Source of the DNA: Pseudomonadota bacterium
Lineage (GTDB): Bacteria > Pseudomonadota > Alphaproteobacteria > UBA828
Reading direction: 5' to 3'
Length of the DNA: 64,000 nt
Assembly (NCBI GenBank): GCA_027624955.1
Contig: JAQBTG010000007.1
Span: forward strand, 1-64,000
The translations under genes were made by a program, and so were the position numbers. How positions within the stretch are numbered: the stretch's first letter is position 1; the number at the start of each line of letters is the position of its first letter. The notes below the pieces were generated by a model. It saw nothing but the letters and a program-made list of their open reading frames with translations. It searched no databases and was not told the DNA's origin. Shown one piece after another: positions 19,560-28,249 of the stretch.

Positions 19560-21791
19560 CTATAAAAAGCTATACGGATCAACGTCCACCCGAAGCGTTA
19601 CGCGAGAAGGCGCGTCGAGGTCGGCGAGCCAACGGCGCAGCCATGGCTGCGGCAACACCGCGCGCGCGCATTTGATCAACAGGCGGTAACGATAGCGTCC
19701 GCGTAACAGCGCCATAGCGGCCGGTGCCGGCCCGAGAACTTCAATGCCGCCGTCCGCCGGCAGGGTGCGGCGCGCGATGCGGGCAAGTGCGCGGGCGGTC
19801 GCGGCGACGCTGGCCTCGTTGCGCCCCGACAGGATAATCGCGGCGAGCCGCCCGGCCGGCGGCTGGCCATGCTGCTCGCGCGCTTCCGCCTCGCGCGCCA
19901 GGAAAGCTTCGCGCCCGCCGGTCGCCAGCGCCGCCATGACCGGATGTTCCGGCATATAGGTTTGCAGCAGCACACGCCCGGGATGGCGCGCTCGTCCGGC
20001 CCGCCCGGCGACCTGATGCAGCAGTTGGTAGGTGCGCTCTGCGGCGCGCAAATCGCCACCGGCAAGGCCAAGATCGGCGTCGATCACACCAACCAGTGTG
20101 AGCAACGGAAAATGATGGCCCTTGGCGATGATCTGGGTGCCGATCAAAAGATCGATTTCGCGCTTCTCGATGCGGGCGATAAAATCCGCCGCTTCACCTG
20201 GCCCGGCGATGGTGTCGCTGGTGACGATTTCGCTGCGCACCTCGGGGAATAAAGCCGCCGCTTCTTCGGCCACCCGTTCCACGCCCGGCCCGCACGCCGC
20301 CATGCGGCCCTCGGTTTCGCATTCCGGGCAGGCCTCGGGTTGGCGCCGGCGATAGCCGCAATGATGGCAATTGAGGGTGTCGGAAAAGCGATGAGCGACC
20401 AGCCAGGCGGTGCAATTGGGGCATTCGAGCCGATGGCCGCAGGCGCGGCACAGCGTCAGCGGTGCATAGCCGCGCCGGTTCAGGAACAGCACCGCCTGCT
20501 GCCCGGCGGCAAAGCTTTCCGCCATCGCCTCGCGCAGCGGCGGTGAAATCCAAGCGCCTCGGGGTGGTGGCGTGGCGCGCATATCGACGGTCTCAATATG
20601 CGGCAGTTGGGCGCCGCCATGACGGTCCGGCAGGTCCAGGCTTTGGTAGCGCCCGCTGCGCACATTGCCGAGGGTTTCGAGCGACGGCGTGGCCGAGCTG
20701 AGCACCAGTGGGCAGGCTGCCAGACGGCTGCGCATCACCGCCATATCGCGGGCATGGTAGATCACGCCGTCTTCCTGCTTGAACGCGCTGTCATGCTCTT
20801 CGTCCACGACGATCAGGCCAAGTTCGGCGAACGGAAGCCAAAGCGCCGAGCGCGCGCCGACGACAACGCGCAGGCTGCCGTCTGCCACGCCGCGCCAGGT
20901 CTCGCGTCGCGCGCGCTGGCCGAGTTCCGAATGCCACACCGCCGGCGCGGTGCCAAAACGCGCGCGGAAGCGTCCCAGCCATTGTATGCCGAGGGAAATC
21001 TCCGGCAGCATCACCAGCACCTGGCGCTCCGCTTCCAACGCCGCCGCGACGGCCTCGAAATAAACCTCCGTCTTGCCTGATCCCGTCACCCCGTCCAGCA
21101 GGGTGACGCTAAACCCAGTCTCGCGCACGCGCGCTGCGAGCGCGTCCGCAGCTACCCGTTGATCCGCCGATAGCGTGGCGCGCGGCAGGCGCCAATCCGG
21201 CGGTTCTGGTGCTTGCCAGGCAGGCAGTGACACGTGCCTGAGCGCGCCGCTGTCGGCGAGCCCGCGCACCACGCCGGCGCTGACGGCGGCCTCGTGCGCC
21301 ACCTCTTGGGCGCCGCGCGGCAGGCCGTCGGACAATAAGTCCAACACGCGCTGGCGCGCCGGCGTGAGGCGCTCGGGTAAATTCTCGCCGGCAAGATATG
21401 CCACGCGCATTTTGGCCGGCTCCAACGCCGCCGGCACGCTCATCGCCATGCGCAATACCGCGCCGCGCTTCGCCAAAGTGTATTCCGCCACCCAATCGAC
21501 CAGCTTGCGCACGCTTTCAGGCAGCGGCGGCACCGGCAAAACGCTGTTGATATATTTCAGCCGGTCGCGCGTCAGGCTGGCGTCACCATCGTCCTCGACC
21601 GTTCTCCAAACCACGCCCGTAACCTCGCGGCTGCCGAGCGGCACGCGGACAAACGCGCCCTCGGGCGCGCATTCCCCGGCCGGGACCAGATAGTCATAGG
21701 CGGTGTCGAGCCCGAGCGGCAGCAGGACGGCGATACGGGCCGTATCGTCGCCGGTCTCGGGCGGGGTTAAAGTGGCGTCGTTCTTAGCCAT
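19560..21791 (-). CDS. priA: Primosomal protein N' (replication restart helicase)
   Basis: PriA reloads the replisome at collapsed forks. The N-terminal DNA-binding domain (AVLLPLGLDTAYDYLVP) is followed by helicase motifs: GVTGSGKTEVYFEA (Walker A), VDEEHDSAFKQED (DExH box), SSATPSLET, and later DLLIGTQIIAKGHHFPL and QVAGRAGRA. The zinc-binding cysteines are complete (CRACGHRLECPNC, CHHCGYRR, CPEC). ATG 21791 gives 743 residues; a start 12 codons upstream is open but not needed. It lies downstream of the atpH region in the same direction. Confidence 0.95.
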   Translation of the reverse strand: MAKNDATLTPPETGDDTARIAVLLPLGLDTAYDYLVPAGECAPEGAFVRVPLGSREVTGVVWRTVEDDGDASLTRDRLKYINSVLPVPPLPESVRKLVDWVAEYTLAKRGAVLRMAMSVPAALEPAKMRVAYLAGENLPERLTPARQRVLDLLSDGLPRGAQEVAHEAAVSAGVVRGLADSGALRHVSLPAWQAPEPPDWRLPRATLSADQRVAADALAARVRETGFSVTLLDGVTGSGKTEVYFEAVAAALEAERQVLVMLPEISLGIQWLGRFRARFGTAPAVWHSELGQRARRETWRGVADGSLRVVVGARSALWLPFAELGLIVVDEEHDSAFKQEDGVIYHARDMAVMRSRLAACPLVLSSATPSLETLGNVRSGRYQSLDLPDRHGGAQLPHIETVDMRATPPPRGAWISPPLREAMAESFAAGQQAVLFLNRRGYAPLTLCRACGHRLECPNCTAWLVAHRFSDTLNCHHCGYRRRQPEACPECETEGRMAACGPGVERVAEEAAALFPEVRSEIVTSDTIAGPGEAADFIARIEKREIDLLIGTQIIAKGHHFPLLTLVGVIDADLGLAGGDLRAAERTYQLLHQVAGRAGRARHPGRVLLQTYMPEHPVMAALATGGREAFLAREAEAREQHGQPPAGRLAAIILSGRNEASVAATARALARIARRTLPADGGIEVLGPAPAAMALLRGRYRYRLLIKCARAVLPQPWLRRWLADLDAPSRVTLRVDVDPYSFL

Positions 21792-21914
21792 CCGATAAAA
21801 TGTGCCAACGACTCGCCGCCGCCTCAAGCCGGGCGTTTTCAGCGTCCTGCGCTGGCGCTCTGCCGGTCGCGGGATTTGGGCGCGGTGGGAGCATTCAACA
21901 AGGGATAGCAGGGC

Positions 21915-22577
21915 ATGAAATTCTTCGTCGATACGGCGGAAATCGGAGAGATCGAGGATTTAGCGGCCACCGGGCTGCTCGACGGCGTGACCACCAATCC
22001 GTCGCTGATCCATAAATCAGGCGGCGATTTTATCGAGACGGTCACCCGCATTTGTCAAATCGTCGAGGGGCCAGTCAGCGCTGAAGTGACCGCGACAGAC
22101 GCCGACTCGATGATCGAGGAGGGCAGGCGCCTGGCCGGAATCGCGCCCAATATAGCGGTCAAGGTGCCGCTCACCTGGGATGGTCTCAAAGCCTGCCGTA
22201 CGCTCAGCCAGGCCGGGACAATGGTCAATGTGACGCTGTGTTTTTCCGCCGCTCAAGCGTTGCTGGCGGCCAAAGCCGGGGCCACCTTCATCTCGCCCTT
22301 TGTCGGGCGGCTCGATGATATCGGCCAGGATGGCATGGTACTGATCGAGGAGATCGTTACCATCTACAGCAATTACCCCGACACGCTGCACACCGAAGTG
22401 CTGGTTGCCTCGATCCGCGATCCCATCCATTTGATTGAGGCGGCAAAGCTCGGCGCCGATGTTGCCACCGTGCCACCCGCCGTGCTGCGCAAACTGGCGC
22501 AGCATCCGCTCACCGACATTGGCCTGGCCACATTCCTCGCCGATTGGGAAAAGACCGGGCAGTCAATTCTCAGCTAG
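21915..22577 (+). CDS. fsa: Transaldolase / fructose-6-phosphate aldolase family
   Basis: This is a small class I aldolase of the TalC/FSA type, with 220 residues like the family. It shows [16 protein letters not shown] at the start, GVTTNPSLI, the Schiff-base Lys in [12 protein letters not shown], and [15 protein letters not shown] and [12 protein letters not shown]. It probably acts as a transaldolase in the pentose-phosphate pathway; the sequence alone does not separate this from fructose-6-phosphate aldolase activity. It is divergent from priA, with about 120 bases between them, and is followed by xerC. Confidence 0.93.
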   Translation: MKFFVDTAEIGEIEDLAATGLLDGVTTNPSLIHKSGGDFIETVTRICQIVEGPVSAEVTATDADSMIEEGRRLAGIAPNIAVKVPLTWDGLKACRTLSQAGTMVNVTLCFSAAQALLAAKAGATFISPFVGRLDDIGQDGMVLIEEIVTIYSNYPDTLHTEVLVASIRDPIHLIEAAKLGADVATVPPAVLRKLAQHPLTDIGLATFLADWEKTGQSILS

Positions 22578-22687
22578 TCACATAGGGGAGTGCCGCTATC
22601 GCCGCCGAAGCTCCAGACCTGTCAACGCCGGGCACTGAGATCGGCGGCGTAACCATTGGTGGCGTCACATTTGTCGCCGATGCAGCG

Positions 22688-23605
22688 GTGATCGACGCGG
22701 TGGAATCCTGGCGCCGCTGGCTGGCTGATGAGCGGCGCTCGTCAAACCATACGGTGAGCGCCTATCTGCGCGATCTCTCAGCATTTTTCGCATTTCTGAT
22801 GGTGCATTTGGGCGGGCCGGTCAGCTTCGCCGGGCTGGAAGGTCTGCGCGCCGCCGATTTCCGCAGCTATCTCGCTCGCCGTGCTGCTGAGAACCGTGCC
22901 AAGACCTCAACCGCCCGCGCCGTCTCAGTACTGCGCGGTTTTTTTCGCCATCTCGAGCGTGAGCAATTGGCATCGAACGGCGCCGTCGCGTCGCTTAGGA
23001 GCCCGCGTCTGCCGCACGCTGTGCCGCGCCCGTTAACCACCGGCCAGGCCAGCGCGGTTGTCGCCGCGGCGGAGGACGGCGCGGCCAGCGCCAACAACAC
23101 CCAGTCGTGGATCGCCAAGCGCGACGCGGCGGTGCTGTTGCTACTCTACGGCTGCGGCTTGCGCATCGGCGAGGCGCTCGGCCTTGACGGCCGCGATGTC
23201 ACTGGCGCCGATGTGTTGCTGGTGCGCGGTAAAGGCGACAAGGAGCGCGGCGTGCCGGTGCTACCCGTGGTCAATAAGGCGATCGCAGATTACCGCGCTG
23301 CCTGTCCGCTTGCGCTCGAAGCCGGCGGGCCGCTGTTTGTGGGTGCGCGCGGCGGGCGCCTGGGCGCACGCGTCATCCAGTCCGGCATGGCGCGTCTGCG
23401 CGGCGCCCTCGGCCTGCCGCCGAGCGCCACTCCGCATGCGCTGCGCCACAGTTTTGCCACCCATCTATTGGCCGATGGCGGCGATCTGCGCAGCATCCAG
23501 GAACTGCTCGGCCACGCCAGCCTCACCACCACCCAGCGCTACACCGAGGTCGATGAAGCGAGCTTGATGGCCGCCTACAACGCGGCGCACCCGAGAGCAC
23601 GCTGA
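22688..23605 (+). CDS. xerC: Tyrosine recombinase XerC
   Basis: XerC resolves chromosome dimers at dif together with XerD. An N-terminal SAM-like core-binding domain is followed by a catalytic domain. Arg lies in GCGLRIGEALGL, Lys in VRGKGDKERGVPV, HALRHSFATHLL and LGHASLTTTQRYTEV carry His/Arg/His, and the final Tyr is the nucleophile. The GTG at 22688 is the first conventional start but lacks a Shine-Dalgarno and cuts off a family-like FVADAAVIDAVESW. The frame is open back to 22586. An AUC at 22598, seven bases after GGGGAG, would add 30 residues and looks like the more natural start. Confidence 0.92.
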   Translation: MIDAVESWRRWLADERRSSNHTVSAYLRDLSAFFAFLMVHLGGPVSFAGLEGLRAADFRSYLARRAAENRAKTSTARAVSVLRGFFRHLEREQLASNGAVASLRSPRLPHAVPRPLTTGQASAVVAAAEDGAASANNTQSWIAKRDAAVLLLLYGCGLRIGEALGLDGRDVTGADVLLVRGKGDKERGVPVLPVVNKAIADYRAACPLALEAGGPLFVGARGGRLGARVIQSGMARLRGALGLPPSATPHALRHSFATHLLADGGDLRSIQELLGHASLTTTQRYTEVDEASLMAAYNAAHPRAR

Positions 23606-23614
23606 TAGATCAAG

Positions 23615-23796
23615 CCCCTCTTCCCCAGCGGGGACGAGGGGTTGGGGAGAAGGGGAGAACCAAGCGCGCGGGGCGCGCTCGGAAGAGTTAAGTTCAATAT
23701 CGCCGTAATTGACTACTTGAGCGCGCTCCGCGCGCTTGGCTCGCCCGTCCAACCCAAACCCTTTCTCCCCACAGAATATGCAATGGGGAGGAAAGG
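23615..23796. repeat. Nested palindromic intergenic element (MITE/REP-like)
   Basis: Three inverted repeats are nested or adjacent here. A GC hairpin lies at 23615-23641 (12-bp arms, one mismatch). A pair of 21-bp arms at 23660-23680 and 23719-23739 has one mismatch and a 38-base loop. A hairpin at 23760-23796 has arms of 12-13 bases with one bulge. GGGGAGAA-type sequence recurs outside both 21-bp arms, so the whole is a long imperfect palindrome. There is no open frame for a transposase. No clear target duplication was found. Confidence 0.75.
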
Positions 23797-23824
23797 CCTG
23801 TCATGCGCGTTCCAGCGCTTGGCG

Positions 23825-24244
23825 CTACATCCAGCCGAGTTCCTTCAAGGTCCAGGACGCGTTCCAAATCTTGCGCATTTTCGTGACTTTGCCGGCGTCG
23901 TTCATCGTATAGGCGTAAACATAATCTGTGACGGTTTCCTTGTTCGTCGGCGGAACAGGCCCGCCGTCAGCCACATGGGTCCCGGTAATGGTGCCAAAGA
24001 AAATAGCCATCTTGTTGGCCTCGTCATAAGACGAGCCGTTGAGTACATAGCTGCAACCTTTCAACGGGCCTTTGCCCAGGCCGGCCATCCAATCGCAATA
24101 TCCCTCAAGCGTTGTGATATCCATAAGCGGCTCACATTGCCCAGAATATGTGGCGCCGTCCGCCGCATATTGTTTACAACCTTCCCAACCTTCGAGTTTC
24201 TCGCAGGCGTGGAAGAGCTTCGTTGCCGTTTCAAATGCTGACAT
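23825..24244 (-). CDS. SnoaL/NTF2-like fold protein, function unknown
   Basis: The 139-residue protein has the alternating hydrophobic pattern and closing Trp-rich strand of NTF2/SnoaL-like cone folds: TATKLFHACEKLEGWEGCKQ, TTLEGYCDWMAGLGKGP, KMAIFFGTITGTHV, VTDYVYAYTMNDAGKVTKM, and IWNASWTLKELGW at the end. No signal peptide is seen. Such proteins range from cyclases and isomerases to stress-related binding proteins, so no reaction is assigned. ATG 24244 was chosen; the longer open frame upstream (to 24445) has no family-like sequence. It is divergent from the histidine kinase. Confidence 0.7.
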   Translation of the reverse strand: MSAFETATKLFHACEKLEGWEGCKQYAADGATYSGQCEPLMDITTLEGYCDWMAGLGKGPLKGCSYVLNGSSYDEANKMAIFFGTITGTHVADGGPVPPTNKETVTDYVYAYTMNDAGKVTKMRKIWNASWTLKELGWM

Positions 24245-24465
24245 CTTGAATTCCCAATTGTTTTGTTGTTCGTCCCCGGTTAACCACGTCAACTTCGACG
24301 CGGCAACATAAATCCATCTTTCACTTTGGGCCGATATAGCCGCTTCCACTGCGGCCCACCCTGGCGCGCGAGACGGCAACCGGCATTGCCAGGCAGTCGG
24401 CTGCCCTGACTGTCCGTCATGTTCGATCACACGATCGATGGTCATTGGACGGCAATCATGACCAT

Positions 24466-24480
24466 GTTAACTGCGTTAAC
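24466..24480. promoter_or_regulatory. Paired GTTAAC palindrome, possible operator
   Basis: Two copies of the self-complementary hexamer GTTAAC are separated by three bases, 19 bases before the histidine kinase start and in the divergent region shared with the NTF2-like gene. The site resembles an operator, but no regulator is known. Confidence 0.3.
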
Positions 24481-24498
24481 CAGGTTATATGACGAGCT

Positions 24499-26985
24499 AT
24501 GTTGGGGAATGATGGAACAAGGGAGTCGAAGGTGTCTACAGGTCATCAGATGAGCAGGGCGAATTCTCAACTCGCTGATGAAAATAGCGAACTTCGGCGG
24601 CAAGTGGCGGCGCTGGAGAGCGTAATCGACGGGTTCCGGGAGACCACGGCGCCTACATCCGGCACGCCGGCCCGCGAAGTTGAAGGCAAGTACCGAGAGC
24701 TGGTGGAGCGGCTCGATCTCGCGTTCCAGGTGATAACACCCGCCATATGGGATTGGGACGTAGAGAAAAAATGGAACTGGGGTTCGTCCGGGCTTCAGCT
24801 TCTCTTTGGCCGCGGCGACGAGGAAGCTACAGAAAAATTCGATATTTGGGACGACGATGATCTGTGGACGTCGCACATTCATCCCGACGACTGCGCTCAG
24901 GTGAAGCGGTGCCTGCGAAATCACCTGGAAATCGATACACCTTATGACGTGGAATACCGCTACTACTTGCCCGATGGCGAATATATCTGGGTCCACTCGG
25001 TTGGCCGGACGGTTCGCGCCGTCGATGGCAGACCGCTGCGCATGGTCGGGTTGTGCATCAACATCACCACCCGCAAGCTCGCCGAACTCGAGCTTCAGCG
25101 CCTGCGCGAAGCAGTGGACGATGCCGCCGAGGGCTTAGTGCTTTTCGATTCGAATGAACGCCTCGTCTACGCCAACAAACGCTACCGGGAAATCTACTCC
25201 GAGGTGGCACATCTACTGACGGTAGGTGAGTCGCGCATAAATATCGGTCGCGCGTATTGTGCGAGCGGCGCTATACCCGAGGCCATTGGGCAGGTTGACG
25301 AATTCCTCAAGACTTTTTGGGAGGGGCGAGATTCATCCGACACATTTGAACAGCAACTCGCAAACGGCTCTTGGATCAAGCATAGCCATCGCGTTCTGCC
25401 CGGCGGCGGCATTGTAAGTATTCGAACCGATATCACCGACATCAAGAAGCGGGAACAGACCTTGCGCGAAAGCGAGGAGCGTTTTCGCGCGCTGTTCGAA
25501 AATGCCGGAGTTGGCATCGCGATGAGTGACGATCAAGGCCGCATACAAAACGCCAACCCAGCGCTGCAAAATATGTTGGGTTTTACCGGCGGGGAAATTA
25601 ATGCCCTGACTATTGCTGACATCACGCATCCAGATGATCTGATGGAAAGCCAAAAGCGCAGAAATGCCATGATCGCGGGCGCGGCATCGGCATATGGGAT
25701 GGACAAACGCTTCATCAGAAAAGATGGGCAAACAGTTTGGTGCCACGTTGCATCAACACCAGTTCTCGATTGCAACGGCGATTTTCGCTTCAGCGTGGCG
25801 GTGTTAGAGAATATTACCGAGCGCAAACTCATGGAGGAGCAGTTCCGCCAGGTGCAGAAAATGGAGGCTATGGGCCAGTTAACCGGTGGCGTTGCGCATG
25901 ACTTCAACAATCTGCTGGCGGTGATGCTGGGTAATTTGGAACTTATTCGCGACAGCGTGAGCGCCGACAAAGGCGTAGGTGAGATGATCGAGCGCGGTAT
26001 AAAGGCCACCGAGCGGGGCGCGGCGTTGACCGACCGGCTTCTCGCCTTCTCGCGCAAGCAGACTTTACTGCCCACGGCTCTCGACCTTAACCAACTGGTC
26101 CTCAGCATGGCGGATTTGCTGCGCCGCACGCTGGGAGAAACAATTGAGATAAAGAGCATTGAAGCGGCGGGTCTGTGGCTTTGTCACGCTGATCAATCGC
26201 AATTGGAAAACGCGCTGTTGAATTTATCGATCAATGCGCGCGACGCCATGCCGGAGGGCGGTACGCTTACCATCGAGACGGCGAACTTAGTGTTGGACGA
26301 CGATTTCGCCGGCGCTCAAGCAGATGCCGAACCCGGCGATTATATCATGCTCGGCGTATCTGACTCCGGCAGCGGCATTTCGAGCGAAGCGCTCAAGCAC
26401 GTCTTCGAGCCGTTCTTCACCACCAAGGAGGTCGGCAAGGGAACCGGACTTGGCCTCAGCATGGTCTATGGCTTTGCCAAACAATCCGGCGGCAATGTGA
26501 CGATATACAGCGCGCCGGGCAAAGGGACCTCGGTCAAGCTCTATCTGCCGCGCTCGCTAGGACAAATCGACAAACCGAATTTGAACGAGGCGAGGTCAGA
26601 TATTCCATCAGCCCAAGGTGAAGTCATACTAATCGTGGAGGATGATGCTGACCTGCGCACACTGGCCGTTGCCTTGCTCTCCGGCCTCGGCTACGAGATC
26701 GCCGAGGCGGCGAGCGCTGAAGCGGCGTTGCAGGTGTTGGAGTGCTCGACCCCGATCAATTTGTTGCTGTCGGACGTGATTTTACCTGGCGGCATGAACG
26801 GCCCTGGCCTCGCGGCAGAGGTCCGACGCCGCAGCCCGGCCACCAAGATCGTTTTCATGACCGGCTATGCGAAAGAAGCGTTCGCCAAACAACATGGGCT
26901 CGACAAGCCCACGCATGTCCTTCAGAAGCCGTTCAGGAAGGCGGATTTGGCGAACAAGATTAGGTCCGTGTTGGATGAAGAATAG
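24499..26985 (+). CDS. Hybrid sensor histidine kinase (PAS-PAS-PAS-HK-REC)
   Basis: An 828-residue cytoplasmic hybrid kinase. A short coiled coil (about residues 18-45) precedes three PAS/PAC segments (about 65-195, 198-310, 320-445; the last has the classic ENITERKLMEEQ linker). The HisKA dimerisation domain has the phospho-acceptor His467 in GGVAHDFNNLL. The ATPase domain shows NLSINARDAMPEGG, DSGSGIS and GKGTGLGLSMVYG. The C-terminal receiver has the acidic pair in IVEDDADLR and Asp759 in LLSDVILPGG. No membrane helix is present, so the signal is internal. No separate response regulator lies nearby. ATG 24499 is used; GTG 24532 is an alternative. Confidence 0.93.
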   Translation: MLGNDGTRESKVSTGHQMSRANSQLADENSELRRQVAALESVIDGFRETTAPTSGTPAREVEGKYRELVERLDLAFQVITPAIWDWDVEKKWNWGSSGLQLLFGRGDEEATEKFDIWDDDDLWTSHIHPDDCAQVKRCLRNHLEIDTPYDVEYRYYLPDGEYIWVHSVGRTVRAVDGRPLRMVGLCINITTRKLAELELQRLREAVDDAAEGLVLFDSNERLVYANKRYREIYSEVAHLLTVGESRINIGRAYCASGAIPEAIGQVDEFLKTFWEGRDSSDTFEQQLANGSWIKHSHRVLPGGGIVSIRTDITDIKKREQTLRESEERFRALFENAGVGIAMSDDQGRIQNANPALQNMLGFTGGEINALTIADITHPDDLMESQKRRNAMIAGAASAYGMDKRFIRKDGQTVWCHVASTPVLDCNGDFRFSVAVLENITERKLMEEQFRQVQKMEAMGQLTGGVAHDFNNLLAVMLGNLELIRDSVSADKGVGEMIERGIKATERGAALTDRLLAFSRKQTLLPTALDLNQLVLSMADLLRRTLGETIEIKSIEAAGLWLCHADQSQLENALLNLSINARDAMPEGGTLTIETANLVLDDDFAGAQADAEPGDYIMLGVSDSGSGISSEALKHVFEPFFTTKEVGKGTGLGLSMVYGFAKQSGGNVTIYSAPGKGTSVKLYLPRSLGQIDKPNLNEARSDIPSAQGEVILIVEDDADLRTLAVALLSGLGYEIAEAASAEAALQVLECSTPINLLLSDVILPGGMNGPGLAAEVRRRSPATKIVFMTGYAKEAFAKQHGLDKPTHVLQKPFRKADLANKIRSVLDEE

Positions 26986-27064
26986 GTCGGCGCCTAAATT
27001 CTCAGCCTGACCTTTGGTTCTAGCTATGAGGTGACGTGGAAGTCACCGTTAAAGGATGGCCGCC

Positions 27065-27208
27065 ATGTCCGATTCCACCCGCATGGTTTATCAAGCGCAA
27101 AGCCATCAATGTTCCTCTGCCTGCTTCTTGCCGATCGCTCCGGCGGTGAATCTATGGGGGTTTTTGATATTCGCGTGTGCAACGGGCTACTGCGGTTTCG
27201 TTTTTTGA
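27065..27208 (+). CDS. Possible small membrane protein (47 residues)
   Basis: The 381-base gap 26986-27366 has no clear gene. One candidate is this short frame. It has AAAGGA eleven bases upstream of its ATG, a polar first half (MSDSTRMVYQAQSHQ), and a second half that could span the membrane (VNLWGFLIFACATGYCGFVF) with three of its four Cys in or beside it. A different-frame ORF at 27031-27234 overlaps it and shows no such organisation. Existence of the protein is a guess from these features. Confidence 0.25.
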   Translation: MSDSTRMVYQAQSHQCSSACFLPIAPAVNLWGFLIFACATGYCGFVF

Positions 27209-27377
27209 ACCTGCATGGCCAAGATGCCGCGTAAATTGACGAAGGCCCCAACGGCAATCGTGGCCGATTGACTCCCAATATTTGGCTACATACTGTCAAG
27301 AAGCGCAGCATTGCGGCACGATGAAGTGCTCCGTCACACGCGCGCCTGCAATACCCATCTTTCGGAGTGACCAAGCC

Positions 27378-27411
27378 ACATGACCGTCCAACCCACATGA
27401 CCGTCCAACCC
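27378..27411 (+). repeat. 17-bp tandem duplication containing the hydrolase start codon
   Basis: The sequence ACATGACCGTCCAACCC occurs twice with no gap (27378-27394 and 27395-27411). Each copy contains an ATG. Because 17 is not a multiple of three, the first ATG opens only a six-codon frame whose TGA overlaps the second ATG. Confidence 0.9.
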
Positions 27412-28200
27412 AGTGGCCGACACCTAACCGTCGGTGGCGTTCGGCTGCATTATCATGAGTTTGCGGGAGACGGACCGCCGCTCGTTTTGTTACCAGGCAT
27501 CACCAGCCCAGCCATTATGTGGGATTTTGTCAGCCGTCGTCTGGCTGACTTCTGTCATGTGTTCACGCTGGACATCCGCGGACGCGGCCTTTCATCCTGC
27601 GGCGACGATCTCGAATATTGGCTGGCCGATTACGCCGCGGATGTGCAAGGCGTTATCGAGCAACTTGGCCTCGAGAATCCGATCGTCGCCGGCCATTCGA
27701 TGGGCGCCAGAATCGCCATCAAGCTGGCGGCGGATTCGCCGTCGCTGGTGGGACCGCTGATTTTAGTCGACCCGCCTGTCTCGGGCCCAGGCAGGCGCGA
27801 CTATCCGATCGTCTTGCAATGGTATTTGGACGGCATGCGTGCTGCCTCACACGGTCAGGCGACCGATGCCTCAAGTCCGCTTCTGAAAAACTGGACTGCA
27901 CAGCAAATCGCGTTACGCGACCAATGGCTGCCGACATGCACGGTCAAGGCGGTTACCCAAACGCATCGATCTTTTCACGAAGAAGACGTGCATGTCTTAA
28001 TGCCCGCGATTGCGTCTCCGACGCTGCTCATCTACGCCGAGACAGGCGGCACGATCACCGACGCGGATGCCGCGGAAATTACCAGCCTGATCCCCGAGTG
28101 TCGGTCAATTCGCATAGACGGTGTCGGACATATGATCCCGTGGGACGATCTCGAGGCATTCGCAAGTACCATCGAGAATTTCTTGCGTGAAGCCGCCTAG
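27397..28200 (+). CDS. Alpha/beta hydrolase
   Basis: A 267-residue alpha/beta hydrolase-fold enzyme. The oxyanion-region strand LVLLPGITSPAIMW, the nucleophile elbow VAGHSMGARIA, the acid region LLIYAETGGTITDADAAEI and the final His in GVGHMIPWDD are in order. DIRGRGLSSCGDD is typical of the cofactor-free esterase/lactonase/dehalogenase-like group. The substrate is not predictable. ATG 27397 is the second copy of a duplicated start. It is transcribed away from the histidine kinase and converges on the YeeE-type pair. Confidence 0.85.
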   Translation: MTVQPSGRHLTVGGVRLHYHEFAGDGPPLVLLPGITSPAIMWDFVSRRLADFCHVFTLDIRGRGLSSCGDDLEYWLADYAADVQGVIEQLGLENPIVAGHSMGARIAIKLAADSPSLVGPLILVDPPVSGPGRRDYPIVLQWYLDGMRAASHGQATDASSPLLKNWTAQQIALRDQWLPTCTVKAVTQTHRSFHEEDVHVLMPAIASPTLLIYAETGGTITDADAAEITSLIPECRSIRIDGVGHMIPWDDLEAFASTIENFLREAA

Positions 28201-28249
28201 AGCAAATCCCGAGCAGGTGGACTCACTTGCGATACCGCAACCGGCAATG

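Noticed and set aside
24245-24445. N-terminal extension of the NTF2-like protein
   Set aside because: The open frame upstream of 24244 is low in family-like sequence and would occupy the divergent promoter region.
27031-27234. 67-residue frame in the gap after the kinase
   Set aside because: No ribosome site, domain or hydrophobic pattern; the overlapping 47-residue frame is a better candidate.
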